Numbered from the stretch's first letter, positions 17,067-26,250 are shown. The stretch: DNA of 46,679 nt from DATLFI01 sp035524895 (GCA_035524895.1 DATLFI010000189.1:1-46679); one strand, 5' to 3'. Notes: generated by a model not told the origin, from the letters alone. Translations and numbers: made by a program.

Positions 17067-18241
17067 CGACCTGCGAGAGCCCGATGCGGGCACTTGGCGC
17101 CGAGGCGCAGCCTGACCTGGCAGGTCCGCTCACGGCCGTGGCGATGAGCGGCGGGCTCGACTCGTCGGTCACCGCGCTGCTTTTGGCGGAGGCGGGGGAA
17201 CGGATCGTCGGGCTCTCGATGCTGCTCTGGGATCGCTCGAACCAGCCCGAGCAGCGGTCGCAGCCGGTGCGGTCCGGTCGGTGCTGCGGCGCGCTCGACC
17301 TGGGCGATGCGCGCCGCGTGGCACAGCAGGTGGGCATTCCACACTACACACTGCGGCTCGACCAGGAGTTCCGCGAGTACGTGGTCGACCCCTTCGTCGG
17401 CGACTATCTTGCCGGGCGTACGCCGAGCCCCTGTATTCGGTGCAACACCTTCGTCAAGTTCGACCTTCTTCTCGAGCGCGCGCGGCAGCTTGGCGCCGAA
17501 CGCATCGCGACCGGGCACTACGCCAGGATCGTCGAGGGGGGCGAGGGTCTCGAGCTACATCGAGCCAGCGACGAGGGCAAGGACCAGTCCTACTATCTGT
17601 TCGAGCTGGATGCGGAGCAGCTCGCGCGCACGCGCTTTCCGCTCGGCGCGCTGACCAAGACGGAAACGCGCGCGATCGCTCGGCGGCATGGCCTCGTGGT
17701 GGCCGAGAAGGGCGAGAGCATGGAGGTCTGCTTCGTCGATGGCGGCGTGCAGCAGTTCGTCGAGCGCGAGCTCGCGTCGGATGCCTCCAGACATCGGGCG
17801 CCGGTGGCCGGAAGCTCCGAGCTGGTCGACGAGTCGGGCGAGCGCCTCGGCAGCGGAGCGCCCTACTACCGCTACACGGTCGGACAGCGTCGCGGTCTCG
17901 GCCTCTCGGCTGTCAGGCCGCTGTATGTCCTGGGCATCGACCCGGCGCACAACCGGGTCACCGTTGGCCCCCGCGACCGGCTGCTCGCGCGAGCTCTGCG
18001 CGGCGATCGCCTGCACTGGATCGGAGCGGAGCCGTCCGGCCTGCACGACGCGGGCGTCGAAGCGACAGTCCGTATTCGCTCGCGTCACCCCGGGACCCGG
18101 GCGCTGGTGCGTGCTTCCGGCGGCGGCGCGCTGGTGGAGCTCGAGGAGCCGCAGCTCGGCATCGCGCCGGGCCAGGCGGCAGTGTTCTATCGCGGCACTC
18201 GCGTCCTCGGCGGGTGCTGGATCGCGGAGGCGCTGCCGTAG
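17063..18241 (+). CDS. mnmA: tRNA-specific 2-thiouridylase
   Basis: A 392-residue enzyme that makes 2-thiouridine at the wobble base U34 of tRNAs for Lys, Glu and Gln. The PP-loop is AMSGGLDSSV (about residues 27-36). The nucleophile lies in PSPCIRCNTFVKFD (C124, with C127 close by) and the partner cysteine in GESMEVCFV (C223). Further family blocks are GHYARI, GKDQSYYLF and YTVGQRRGLG. The GTG start at 17063 overlaps the nifS stop and has GGGGAG six bases upstream; the ATG at 17084 is an alternative. The overlap with the desulfurase couples sulfur supply with tRNA thiolation. Confidence 0.95.
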   Translation: MTTCESPMRALGAEAQPDLAGPLTAVAMSGGLDSSVTALLLAEAGERIVGLSMLLWDRSNQPEQRSQPVRSGRCCGALDLGDARRVAQQVGIPHYTLRLDQEFREYVVDPFVGDYLAGRTPSPCIRCNTFVKFDLLLERARQLGAERIATGHYARIVEGGEGLELHRASDEGKDQSYYLFELDAEQLARTRFPLGALTKTETRAIARRHGLVVAEKGESMEVCFVDGGVQQFVERELASDASRHRAPVAGSSELVDESGERLGSGAPYYRYTVGQRRGLGLSAVRPLYVLGIDPAHNRVTVGPRDRLLARALRGDRLHWIGAEPSGLHDAGVEATVRIRSRHPGTRALVRASGGGALVELEEPQLGIAPGQAAVFYRGTRVLGGCWIAEALP

Positions 18242-18300
18242 CGTCAGGCCCCGTAGTGCCAGAGATCCTGTGCCGGGCCGCGCAGTTCGCGCTAGAGATC

Positions 18301-18346
18301 CCAGACGAATCGATGCCAGACGAATCGATGCCAGAAGAAATCGATG
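18301..18346 (+). repeat. Three tandem 15-bp repeats upstream of the TetR gene
   Basis: CCAGACGAATCGATG occurs twice exactly (18301-18315, 18316-18330) and a third time with one substitution and one inserted base (18331-18346). The array sits in the 185-bp gap between mnmA and the tetR-type gene, about 80 bases before the latter's start codon. It could be a regulator-binding array or a replication-slippage product. Confidence 0.65.
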
Positions 18347-18426
18347 CAAGTGTCACGGAATCGCCGGGTCCATGTGTGTAGCGGGCCAGCGCACGCTTGC
18401 TGGCCGCCGTGGCAGAAGGAGCCAAG

Positions 18427-19044
18427 ATGACCGTAGCCGACGTACGCAAACGCAACCCCGTCGCGACCCGGGCCTCGATCCTCCGTGCCGCGGAGAAGCT
18501 GTTCGTGAGCATGGGCTTTGCCGCAACCTCGATGAGCGACATCGCCGGGAAGGCGGGAGTTACCAAGAGCCTCATCCATCACCACTTCGGCTCCAAGGAG
18601 GAGCTGTGGGACGAGGTCAAGCGGCAGCGGATGGTCCACTACGCCGACGTGCAGCGGCAGCTCATCGCCGAGAAGGACGACGGCGAGGCGGGCGTCATGC
18701 GCCGCTCGATCGAGGCGTACTTCCAGTTCCTGCGCGAGAACCCCGAGTTCGTGCGGCTCGCGATCTGGATGAACCTCGAGGATCCGCGGCTCAGCCAGAT
18801 GACCTTCCCGGAGTTGGTGACGCTGGGCGTCGAGCGCATCCAGCAGGAGCAGCGGGCGGGCCGGATCCGCGACGACGTGGAGCCGCAGCACTTGGTGATC
18901 ATGTTCGTGTCGCTGTGCATGTACTGGTTCATGGCGCGTTCCGCCGGCTTCTCCGGCCTGGTGCCCGAAGACCCCGAGAGTGCGGACCCGGCCTACCTCG
19001 AAGACATGCTCAAGGTGTTCTTCCTCGGCGTGCGCCCGCGCTGA
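18427..19044 (+). CDS. TetR-family transcriptional regulator
   Basis: A 205-residue regulator. The N-terminal helix-turn-helix is typical: RASILRAAEKLFVSMGFAAT, then SDIAGKAGVTKSLIHHHFGS. The C-terminal 140 residues form the helical ligand/dimer domain, with a hydrophobic segment LVIMFVSLCMYWFMARSAG. The start is ATG 18427, five bases after AAGGAG; the open frame begins 10 codons earlier but lacks a site there. It follows mnmA on the same strand, with the 15-bp repeat array in between. The effector and targets are unknown. Confidence 0.92.
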   Translation: MTVADVRKRNPVATRASILRAAEKLFVSMGFAATSMSDIAGKAGVTKSLIHHHFGSKEELWDEVKRQRMVHYADVQRQLIAEKDDGEAGVMRRSIEAYFQFLRENPEFVRLAIWMNLEDPRLSQMTFPELVTLGVERIQQEQRAGRIRDDVEPQHLVIMFVSLCMYWFMARSAGFSGLVPEDPESADPAYLEDMLKVFFLGVRPR

Positions 19045-19087
19045 GCGCTTGGCCCCACCGCCGTTCGGAACGCCGCGGCGAATCCAC

Positions 19088-19513
19088 ATGCCGAACATCA
19101 GCTCGGGCAGCGCCGAGACCCCGTCGCTGCTGGTTCGCCAGCTCCCGGGCCGCTACGCCGTTTGCCGCCTGCCTCCTGGCACAGTGGTCGCCGTGCCCGG
19201 GAGGGGTCCCCTGCACTGCGTGACCGCCACGGACGAGGAGACCTCGGTGATCTGCACCGAGGCATCGGCGCCAGAGGCCGCGCAGGTCACGAATGGTTGG
19301 CGTGCGCTGCGGGTGCTCGGCACGTTCGGCTTCGAAGTCGTCGGAGTGATGTCGCGGCTATCTGGCGCTCTTGCGGCGGGGGGCGTGCCCCTGCTCGCGT
19401 GCTCCACTTTCGATACCGACTATCTGTTGGTCCAGGCGTCCGACCTGGGGCGAGCCGCCGTTGCACTGCGCGGTGCGGGAGTCGCCGTCGAGCTGTTGCC
19501 GGAAGAAGACTGA
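19088..19513 (+). CDS. ACT-domain protein (CASTOR/ACT_7-like)
   Basis: A 141-residue protein with two ACT-like halves. The first (LPGRYAVCRLPPGTVVAVPG, ATDEETSVICTEA) and second (WRALRVLGTFGFEVVGVMSR, STFDTDYLLVQASDLGRAAV) match the layout of small bacterial proteins related to the CASTOR arginine sensors. Such proteins bind amino acids; the ligand here is unknown. The start is ATG 19088 (MPNISSGSAETPS), just 43 bp after the tetR-type gene, so the two may be co-transcribed. It converges on rsmI with a 13-bp gap. Confidence 0.82.
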   Translation: MPNISSGSAETPSLLVRQLPGRYAVCRLPPGTVVAVPGRGPLHCVTATDEETSVICTEASAPEAAQVTNGWRALRVLGTFGFEVVGVMSRLSGALAAGGVPLLACSTFDTDYLLVQASDLGRAAVALRGAGVAVELLPEED

Positions 19514-19526
19514 GGGCTTGCCGCAG

Positions 19527-20339
19527 TCAGCCTGGTGACTCCTCGTTCTCGCACTCCTCGGTCTCGCACTCCTCGCCCGGCTCGTTCGCGGGCTCCTCGT
19601 CCCACTCCTCTGCGTCTCCTGGGTCCCCTTCGTCCTCCTCGGCTCCAGCGTTCTCCGTGCGGCCGGCGATCACCAGCACCACCTCGCCGCGGATCCGCTC
19701 GCGGTCGGCCAAGGCGTTGCGCACCGAGGAGAGCGTTCCCCGCAGGGTCTCCTCGTGCAGCTTGGTGAGCTCTCGGCAGATCGCAGCCCGCCGGTCGCCG
19801 AGCATCGTCTCGGCATCGGCTAGGGCTTCCAAGAGCCGGTGCGGAGATTCCAACACCACGAGCGTGTGGTCGAACGACGCGAAGCGGGCGAAGAAGGAAC
19901 GGCGCTTGCCGCTGCGCCGAGGGGGAAAGCCGCAGAACGTGAACGGGTACGGCGGCAGACCCGACGTGACCAGCGCCGCGAGGGCCGCCGAAGGGCCCGG
20001 GATCGCGACCACCGGGCAGCCGGCCGCGATCGCCGCGCGCACCAGGGGGAACCCTGGATCCGAGAGCAGCGGCGTACCGGCGTCGCTCACCAGCGCGACC
20101 GAGCTGCCCGAGACCAGCCGTGCCGTGAGCTCCGGCAGCCGGCGACGCTCGTTGTGCTCGTGGAGCGACACCAAGGTTTGCCGCAGGCCGAGACGACTCA
20201 GCAGCGCGCCGGTGTGCCGCGTGTCCTCGCAGGCGACCAAGTCGACGCTCTCGAGCACCGATCGCGCCCGTTCGGAGAGATCTCCCAGGTTGCCGATCGG
20301 AGTCGCCACGACGTAGAGGGTGCCGGTTGCTGCTGGCAT
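19527..20339 (-). CDS. rsmI: 16S rRNA (cytidine-1402-2'-O)-methyltransferase
   Basis: A 270-residue SAM enzyme of the tetrapyrrole-methylase fold that 2'-O-methylates C1402 of 16S rRNA. Hallmarks are TLYVVATPIGNLGDLSERA, VACEDTRHTGALLS, VALVSDAGTPLLSDPG, VAIPGPSAALAALVTSGLP and FCGFPPR. The start is ATG 20339, directly before the conserved N-terminus; an in-frame extension to 20462 is Arg-rich and not domain-like. The C-terminus ends in an unusual acidic tail of about 35 residues (EEDEGDPGDAEEWDEE, then EECETEECENEE), part of which is encoded by a 15-bp tandem duplication. It ends the prfA-to-rsmI gene cluster. Confidence 0.93.
   Translation of the reverse strand: MPAATGTLYVVATPIGNLGDLSERARSVLESVDLVACEDTRHTGALLSRLGLRQTLVSLHEHNERRRLPELTARLVSGSSVALVSDAGTPLLSDPGFPLVRAAIAAGCPVVAIPGPSAALAALVTSGLPPYPFTFCGFPPRRSGKRRSFFARFASFDHTLVVLESPHRLLEALADAETMLGDRRAAICRELTKLHEETLRGTLSSVRNALADRERIRGEVVLVIAGRTENAGAEEDEGDPGDAEEWDEEPANEPGEECETEECENEESPG
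19547..19575 (+). repeat. 15-bp tandem duplication in the rsmI tail
   Basis: TCTCGCACTCCTCG occurs at 19547-19560 and 19562-19575 exactly. It encodes the repeated EECET/EECEN of the acidic C-terminal tail on the minus strand. Confidence 0.6.
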
Positions 20340-20472
20340 GACGCCCGGCCCGGTCTCGGCCGGCGGTGCGTCTCGCGGGCGGGCCGACGGCCGGGCGCGG
20401 TTTGCGCGCTCAGGGTTCGAACCGCGCTCTCGGCTGCTTCGGGAGCCCCTGCGAAGTCCCATTCCAGTCCGG

Positions 20473-22731
20473 TTACCAGCCGGTCGAACGGGAGTCGAGG
20501 GGAGACGCGGGATAGAGATCTCGATACTCGCCGTAGCTCGAGAGCACCTTGACCAGGTAGCCGCGGGTCTCCTGGAACGCGACCTTGGTCAAGAACTCGG
20601 CGGGGTCGTCGCCGTGGCAGTAGCGCCGCCAAAGCCGGACCTGGGGCTCGCCGGCGTTGTAGGCGGCGATCATGGCGTGATGCGCGCCGCCGAACTGCTG
20701 GGAGAGATCGTGGAGGTAGGCGGCGCCCAGCTCGATGGCGATCTCGGGCCGTTCGAGGTCGAGCGGCGAGAGCGGACCCAGGTTCTCTCGCTCGGCGACC
20801 CGTTGCGCGGTCGAGAAGACGAACTGCGTGAGACCTCTCGCCGCGGCGGCCGAATGCGCGCGCGGATCGAAGCGGCTCTCCTCGCGGATGAGGGCTGCGA
20901 GCAGCAGCGGCTCGATGCCGTGACGGGCGGCGGCGCGCTCGATCAGGTAGCGATGGGGGTACGGGAACAGGAGCTGGCGAAAGCGCGGCGGGGCGAAGGG
21001 CGACGGCAGACGCCGGCCGGCGCGCTTGTGCAGCACTTCGGCGATCAGGAGGGCTTCGCGGGTCCGACCGGCGCGACCGAGCTCGAGCGCGGCGGTGAAC
21101 GCCAGCGACGGCTGGGTGAGCGGGAAGTGACGGGACACAGCGGACGCCCCTTCGCCGAACAGCCCGAGTGCGAGCAAGAGCTCCTCGGGCTGTGTCAGCG
21201 GCGCTCGCCATAGCGGCCACTGATCGATCGGGACGACGTCGGTGGGAAGCAGCGGCGCCTGCGCGCTTTCCGCGCGAGACATGCGTGACTGGAACTGGCG
21301 TCGCGCCGCCCGCCCCTCGGGGGAGTCGTCGCCGAGCAGGATCCACGCCTGGAAGGGCTCCCGTCCGGCAGCGGCGAGCCGAAGGCCGTGCGCCTCGGCG
21401 GCCGACCGCAGAGGCGGCGCCTGCAGGCGTTGCAGCGCGAGCTGGGCGTGGGGGTGGAAGTACTCCAACGCCGACGCGTCCACATAAGCGCGGACGGCCG
21501 CATCGACGTCCTGTCGGACCTCCGCCAAGCGGCCGCGCCAGTACGAAGCCTCGAGGTCCACCGCGCGGCTCGCTGCCACGGCTTCGTCGAGCCAGGTCGC
21601 GGCCCGGTCCGCCCGTTCGCGCACGATGTCGGAGCTGGCGAGAAAGAGCGCGGCGCGCGCGCGCTCGACGCGCGAGTCGGGCCGCGCTCGGAGCACCTCG
21701 AACAGCGTCAAGGCATCCTCGGGGCGATCCAGCAGCCATTCGAGTCGAATCGCGGCAAGTAGCGACGCGGCGGCAAAGCTGCCGTCCGGCTGGGTGGCGT
21801 AGGCCTCGCGGAAGGCCGTGATAGCGAGCGGGAAGCGGCCCGCCAGCTCGAGCGAGCGGCCGCGGTGGTAGTGCGCCTGGGCGGCGTGGCGAGGCGTGGG
21901 GGACTGCCGCGCGAGATCCGCGTACCGGCTCGCTGCGACGTCGAATCGCTCCAACCAGAAATTGCCACGGGCGAACCGGAACCGACGATCGAAGTCGCGG
22001 CTGGTCGAGACCGGCGTGCCGAGGTCGACGACCGACTGGAGGTGGGCCAACGAGCGCTCGAACTGCCGGTGCTGGTGGAATGCGATCCCGAGCAGCTCGG
22101 CCACCTCCGTCGCCGGCGGCCCGTCGAGCAGGCCGTCGAGCACGCGCGCGGCGAGCAGCGACGTGAGGTCATTCTGTTGCTCCCGCAGGAGCTCGAGAAG
22201 AATCTCGAGGCCGCGCTGGCCGTCGCCGTTCCTCAGCCCGCACTCTGCCCGAGAGAGGCTGACCGCCCGGCGCTCGCGATCCGGAAAGCGCGACGTCGAC
22301 AGGCTGCCGAGCAGGCGGCAGTCGCCGCCGGCGCGCAGCGTTCGCGAGAGCACCGCGGTCGCCTCCGAGATCAAGGAGCGCGGCGGGTCCGAGCCGAGCA
22401 GGGTGGCGGCGAGACCCGCCGCGACCTCGGGATGGCCCAGGGTCTCCTGGTCGTGGGCAATGCGCAGGCGGGCGTGAGCGCGGAGGCGCGGAGTGTCGCC
22501 CATGGCCCGCGCGAACGCCTCCACCGCTTCGGTGCGCCGACCCATGCCGTCGAGGATGTCGCCGCGCAGGTACCAGAGCCCGAGATTCGCCGCACGCTGC
22601 GGGTGGTCGCGAAGCAGGCGGTCGACCTCGGCGAGGGCGCTCGGTTCCTTGCCTTCGCGCCGCAGGTCCACCGGCACGATTCGGGGGTCCGAAGCCCCGA
22701 GGGACAGCAGGATCAGCAACGCTGCGCTCAT
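20473..22731 (-). CDS. slt: Soluble lytic murein transglycosylase with helical repeat superdomain
   Basis: A 752-residue periplasmic enzyme that cleaves the glycan strands of peptidoglycan with 1,6-anhydro ring formation. A short signal peptide (MSAALLILLSLGASD) is followed by about 550 residues of TPR-like helical hairpins, such as GLWYLRGDILDGMGRRTEAV and AHYHRGRSLELAGRFPLAIT. The C-terminal SLT domain carries the catalytic glutamate in ALIREESRFDPRAHS (E618), then ARGLTQFVFSTAQRVA and IAAYNAGEPQVRLW. Length and order match the Slt70 family. It lies 136 bp after murA and 133 bp before rsmI on the same strand. Confidence 0.92.
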   Translation of the reverse strand: MSAALLILLSLGASDPRIVPVDLRREGKEPSALAEVDRLLRDHPQRAANLGLWYLRGDILDGMGRRTEAVEAFARAMGDTPRLRAHARLRIAHDQETLGHPEVAAGLAATLLGSDPPRSLISEATAVLSRTLRAGGDCRLLGSLSTSRFPDRERRAVSLSRAECGLRNGDGQRGLEILLELLREQQNDLTSLLAARVLDGLLDGPPATEVAELLGIAFHQHRQFERSLAHLQSVVDLGTPVSTSRDFDRRFRFARGNFWLERFDVAASRYADLARQSPTPRHAAQAHYHRGRSLELAGRFPLAITAFREAYATQPDGSFAAASLLAAIRLEWLLDRPEDALTLFEVLRARPDSRVERARAALFLASSDIVRERADRAATWLDEAVAASRAVDLEASYWRGRLAEVRQDVDAAVRAYVDASALEYFHPHAQLALQRLQAPPLRSAAEAHGLRLAAAGREPFQAWILLGDDSPEGRAARRQFQSRMSRAESAQAPLLPTDVVPIDQWPLWRAPLTQPEELLLALGLFGEGASAVSRHFPLTQPSLAFTAALELGRAGRTREALLIAEVLHKRAGRRLPSPFAPPRFRQLLFPYPHRYLIERAAARHGIEPLLLAALIREESRFDPRAHSAAAARGLTQFVFSTAQRVAERENLGPLSPLDLERPEIAIELGAAYLHDLSQQFGGAHHAMIAAYNAGEPQVRLWRRYCHGDDPAEFLTKVAFQETRGYLVKVLSSYGEYRDLYPASPLDSRSTGW

Positions 22732-22867
22732 AACGTTTCCGCCATCGGCGACGGGCCAGATTGACCGACGGCGCGCCGGCGCGGCACGTCCCGCCCCATG
22801 CCGCAGCGCTCGGCGGACGGCGGCCTGGCGCGCGGCGCGGGGACTTTGGCGGGGTTCATCGAGCTGG

Positions 22868-24139
22868 CTACCTCACTCGCTCGACGCGCGCACCGAGACT
22901 CTGCAATTTCGATTCCATTCGCTCGTAGCCGCGATCGAGGTGGTAGATGCGGTCCACCTTCGTCGTGCCCTGGGCGCACAGCCCAGCCAGCACGAGGCAG
23001 GCCGACGCTCGCAGATCCGTAGCCATGACGTTCGCTCCCTCGAGTTGCCGGGGACCGTCGACGCGGGCGTACGAGCCGTCGACGGTGACGGAGGCGCCCA
23101 TGCGGCATAGCTCCGGGACATGCTGAAAGCGGTTCTCGAACACCGTCTCGCAAATCGTCGACCTGCCGCCAGCCTGGGTCACCAGGGCGAGGAACTGGGC
23201 CTGGAGATCCGTGGGGAAGCCCGGGTACGGCGCGGTCACCACATCGCGGCAGCGCAGCGCGTCGCGTTCGGACCGCACCCGTATCTCTCGAGCCGTCCGT
23301 TGCACCTCCGCGCCGACATCGTGGAGCGCTCCGAGCAGCGCTTCGAGATGCTCGTAGCGCGCACCCTCGACCGTCACGTCGCCGCCCGTGATCGCAGCTC
23401 CGACGAGGTACGTGCCGACCTCGATGCGGTCGGGTACCACGGCGTGGCTGGCACCGGCCAGGCTCTGCCGGCCCTCGATCTCGATCGTCGGTGTCCCGGC
23501 CCCCTCGATGCGCGCGCCCATCGCGCACAGGAGCTCTGCCAGGTCGGAGACCTCGGGCTCGCGGGCGCAGTTGCGCAGGCGGGTCGTGCCATCGGCCAGA
23601 GTCGCCGCGAGCATCAGGTTCTCGGTCCCAGTGACCGTGGGAGTCGAGAGCTCGAAGTCGCATCCGTGCAGGCGACGCGCTCGCGCCTCGACGTAGCCGT
23701 GCTCGAGCTCGATCTCGGCGCCCATCGCGCTCAGGCCGGCGAGGTGCTGATCGATCGGTCGCACGCCGATCGCGCAGCCGCCGGGCAGCGAGACCCGAGC
23801 TTGTCCGTACCGAGCGAGCAGCGGACCCAGGACCAGGATCGATGCCCGCATCGTCTTGACCAGCTCGTAGGGCGCGGTGAGCGTCGGCGTGCCGCCGCAT
23901 CCGCGCAGCTCGAGCGAGGTCCCGCCGTCGACGACGTCGAGCCACTTGCCATCGACGCCGAGGTGGGCGAGCAACGCGAGCATGGTGTGCGCGTCGCGCA
24001 CCCGCGGCACGCCCGAGAGGAGCAGCGGCTCGTCGGTCAGAAGGGAGGCCGCAACCGCCGGAAGCGACGCATTCTTGGCGCCGCTCGCGCGCACGACTCC
24101 GGCGAGACGGCTGGGGCCTTCGATGAGAAACTTCTCCAA
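22868..24139 (-). CDS. murA: UDP-N-acetylglucosamine 1-carboxyvinyltransferase
   Basis: A 423-residue enzyme of the first committed step of peptidoglycan synthesis; it adds enolpyruvate from PEP to UDP-GlcNAc. Markers are VRASGAKNASLPAVAASLLT at the N-terminus, MRASILVLGPLLARYG, and the active-site cysteine in SLPGGCAIGVRPIDQH (C122), which predicts fosfomycin sensitivity. Later blocks are TVTGTENLMLAAT and APYPGFPTDLQAQF. The start codon is TTG 24139, eleven bases after GGAGG. It follows prmC after 163 bp on the same strand, an arrangement (prfA-prmC-murA) seen in many bacteria. Confidence 0.95.
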   Translation of the reverse strand: MEKFLIEGPSRLAGVVRASGAKNASLPAVAASLLTDEPLLLSGVPRVRDAHTMLALLAHLGVDGKWLDVVDGGTSLELRGCGGTPTLTAPYELVKTMRASILVLGPLLARYGQARVSLPGGCAIGVRPIDQHLAGLSAMGAEIELEHGYVEARARRLHGCDFELSTPTVTGTENLMLAATLADGTTRLRNCAREPEVSDLAELLCAMGARIEGAGTPTIEIEGRQSLAGASHAVVPDRIEVGTYLVGAAITGGDVTVEGARYEHLEALLGALHDVGAEVQRTAREIRVRSERDALRCRDVVTAPYPGFPTDLQAQFLALVTQAGGRSTICETVFENRFQHVPELCRMGASVTVDGSYARVDGPRQLEGANVMATDLRASACLVLAGLCAQGTTKVDRIYHLDRGYERMESKLQSLGARVERVR

Positions 24140-24194
24140 GAGAGCCTATACCTCCGCCGGCAGGCTTCGCGAGCCGCAAGGGTTCTTACCACGG

Positions 24195-24216
24195 CCGGCT
24201 GTCTCGAGATAGCCGG
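24195..24216. promoter_or_regulatory. 22-bp near-palindrome between prmC and murA
   Basis: CCGGCT, then GTCTCGAGAT, then AGCCGG; the centre TCTCGAGA is itself palindromic and only one base pair is mismatched. It lies 55-77 bases upstream of the murA start codon. It could be a hairpin ending the prmC transcript or an operator for murA. Confidence 0.35.
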
Positions 24217-24302
24217 TGGCGGCGCGCGATACCGGTGCGCGACGCTCGCCCGAGCGCCTTAGCCGCCCGCTGGGTGCGACTCGTTCCGATGACTCTCCGG
24301 CT

Positions 24303-25208
24303 TCAGCCGAGGCTGCGCTGGCGTAGCGCCATCACGCGCGGCACTCCGCCGTAGTCGTGCACCACCGACTCGAGCTCGAATGCCGGGAGGGCAAGTGCGC
24401 GCAACGCCTCGAGCTGGCCTGCACCGATCTCGACCACGAGCAGGGATCCGGGTGCCCGGCGCGCGCGCGCGTCGAGCAGCCGCCGGTAGCACGCGAGACC
24501 ACCTTCTGCCGCGAAGAGCGCGCCCGGGGGCTCGTGGTCGCGCACCTCGACCTGCAGCGACTCTCGCTGCTCGTGGTCCACGTACGGCGGGTTGCTCGCG
24601 ACCACGTCGAAACGAGACAGGGCGAGACCGTCGCAGAGGTCGCCGGCCAAGAGCGCCACCCGGTCCTCGAGACCGTGGCGTCGGCGGTTGCTTGCAGCCA
24701 CGCGCAGCGCCGGCAGCGAGCGGTCCGTGGCGACGACGCGAAGGTCGTGCCGCTCGAGCGCCAGCGTGAGTGCGATGCATCCACTGCCGGTGCCGATGTC
24801 GGCGACCAGTGCTCGGGGTGGCGCGAGGTCGAGCACGGCCTGCACCAGATGCTCGGTTTCGGGCCGGGGTATCAACACGCGCCGGTCTACCGCGAAGTCG
24901 CGGCCGTAGAACTCCCGCTCGCCAACCAGGTAGGCGAACGGCTCGCCCGCGAGGCGCCGCTCGAGCAGCGCCAGGAAGCACGCCTCGTCGGTCGCCGAGA
25001 CCGGTGCCTCGGGGTGGGCGAGGAGCGCGGCCTCGCCGCACCCGAGCACGCGGGCGAGCAGCATCGTGGCCTCGCGCCCGTCGAGCTCTCGACCAGCGGC
25101 AACCAGCTCGCGCCGGGCGCGCGCGCGGAGCTCGCCGGCGGTCGTGGTCGCCCGGGCGCCGGGCTCAGTGGACGCGCTCGGCGGCGCTCCGCTGCATGCT
25201 CTCGGCAC
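24303..25208 (-). CDS. prmC: Peptide chain release factor N5-glutamine methyltransferase
   Basis: A 301-residue SAM methyltransferase that methylates the GGQ glutamine of release factors. The N-terminal helical domain covers about residues 25-105, with GEPFAYLVGEREFYGRDFAV leading into VLIPRPETEHLV. SAM motif I is VADIGTGSGCIALTLA (about 136-151), and the catalytic tetrapeptide is in VVASNPPYVDHEQRES (NPPY 206-209). The GTG start at 25208 overlaps the end of prfA by 44 bases; no other good start precedes the domain. The overlap with prfA, its substrate gene, is the classic arrangement. Confidence 0.95.
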   Translation of the reverse strand: MPRACSGAPPSASTEPGARATTTAGELRARARRELVAAGRELDGREATMLLARVLGCGEAALLAHPEAPVSATDEACFLALLERRLAGEPFAYLVGEREFYGRDFAVDRRVLIPRPETEHLVQAVLDLAPPRALVADIGTGSGCIALTLALERHDLRVVATDRSLPALRVAASNRRRHGLEDRVALLAGDLCDGLALSRFDVVASNPPYVDHEQRESLQVEVRDHEPPGALFAAEGGLACYRRLLDARARRAPGSLLVVEIGAGQLEALRALALPAFELESVVHDYGGVPRVMALRQRSLG

Positions 25209-26250
25209 GGTAGTGGGCCTCCAGCGGCAGCAGCAGCGGATCGAGGTCGCCGCCGAGGATCTCGGGCAGGCGGTGCAGCGTCAGGCCGAGCCGATGGTCG
25301 GTGACGCGATGCTGGGGGAAGTTGTACGTGCGGATCTTCTCGGACCGGTCGCCGCTGCCGACCATCTGCCGCCGCTCCTGGCTCGTGGCCGCATGGGCTT
25401 TCTCGCGCTCCATCTCGAGCAGGCGACTCTTGAGCACCCGCATCGCCCTCGCCCTGTTCTTGATCTGGCTGCGCTCGTCCTGGCAGGACACGACGAGGCC
25501 AGAGGGCAGGTGCGTGATGCGCACCGCCGAGTAGGTGGTGTTGACACTCTGGCCGCCCGCGCCCGAGGAGCAGAAGCGGTCTATTCGGAGGTCGCTCTCG
25601 GCGATCTCGACCTCGACGTCGTCGGCCTCGGGCAGCACCGCCACGGTGACCGCAGAGGTGTGGATGCGCCCTGACGCCTCGGTCTCCGGCACCCGCTGCA
25701 CGCGGTGCACGCCGGCCTCGTGGCGCAGGCGGCTGTAGGCACCTTGGCCCTCGACCAGCGCCACGACCTCCTTGATGCCGCCGACCTCCGATTCCGACAG
25801 GTCGAGCAACTGGACCCGCCAGCCATGGCGCTCGGCGTAGCGCGTGTACATGCGGAAGAGCTCGGAGGCGAACAGGGTCGCCTCGCTGCCGCCCGTGCCG
25901 GCACGAATCTCGAGGACCGCGTTGCGCTCCTGGTCGGGATCCTTGGGCCGCAGCTCATCCTGGAGCTGCTCTTCCAGCTCGGCGATCCTTGCCGCTTGCG
26001 CGTCGCGCTCCGCTGTGGCGAGCTGAAAGAGCTCGTCGGCACGCGGCAGGTCGCGCAGCATCTCCTGGGCCTGGTCGCGCTCGAGCACCGCCTTGCGGTA
26101 CTTCTCGTAGAGCTCGACCACCGCCGACAGCTTGGCCAGCGCCTTGCTCGTGTCCCGGTACGCACCGGGGTCGCTCAGCGTGGCCGGGTCTGCCAGCTTC
26201 TGGGTCAGCTCGCGGTGCGTTCGCGCGATCTCGTCGAGTTTTTCGATCAT
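25165..26250 (-). CDS. prfA: Peptide chain release factor 1
   Basis: A 361-residue class I release factor for UAA and UAG. The stop-codon-reading PxT motif is RVPETEASGRIHTSA (residues 188-190) and the catalytic loop is SGAGGQSVNTTYSAVRITHL (GGQ 232-234). The N-terminal coiled domain and IRAGTGGSEATLFASELFRM are typical. The start is ATG 26250 (MIEKLDEIARTH); the frame is open 13 codons further up but without support. It is the first gene of the prfA-prmC-murA-slt-rsmI series, and its upstream region holds a dispersed repeat element 70 bp away, so the operon promoter lies within or next to that element. Confidence 0.96.
   Translation of the reverse strand: MIEKLDEIARTHRELTQKLADPATLSDPGAYRDTSKALAKLSAVVELYEKYRKAVLERDQAQEMLRDLPRADELFQLATAERDAQAARIAELEEQLQDELRPKDPDQERNAVLEIRAGTGGSEATLFASELFRMYTRYAERHGWRVQLLDLSESEVGGIKEVVALVEGQGAYSRLRHEAGVHRVQRVPETEASGRIHTSAVTVAVLPEADDVEVEIAESDLRIDRFCSSGAGGQSVNTTYSAVRITHLPSGLVVSCQDERSQIKNRARAMRVLKSRLLEMEREKAHAATSQERRQMVGSGDRSEKIRTYNFPQHRVTDHRLGLTLHRLPEILGGDLDPLLLPLEAHYRAESMQRSAAERVH

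Noticed and set aside
18301..18346. CRISPR array
   Set aside because: Three 15-bp units are directly adjacent with no spacers, and no cas gene is in the window.
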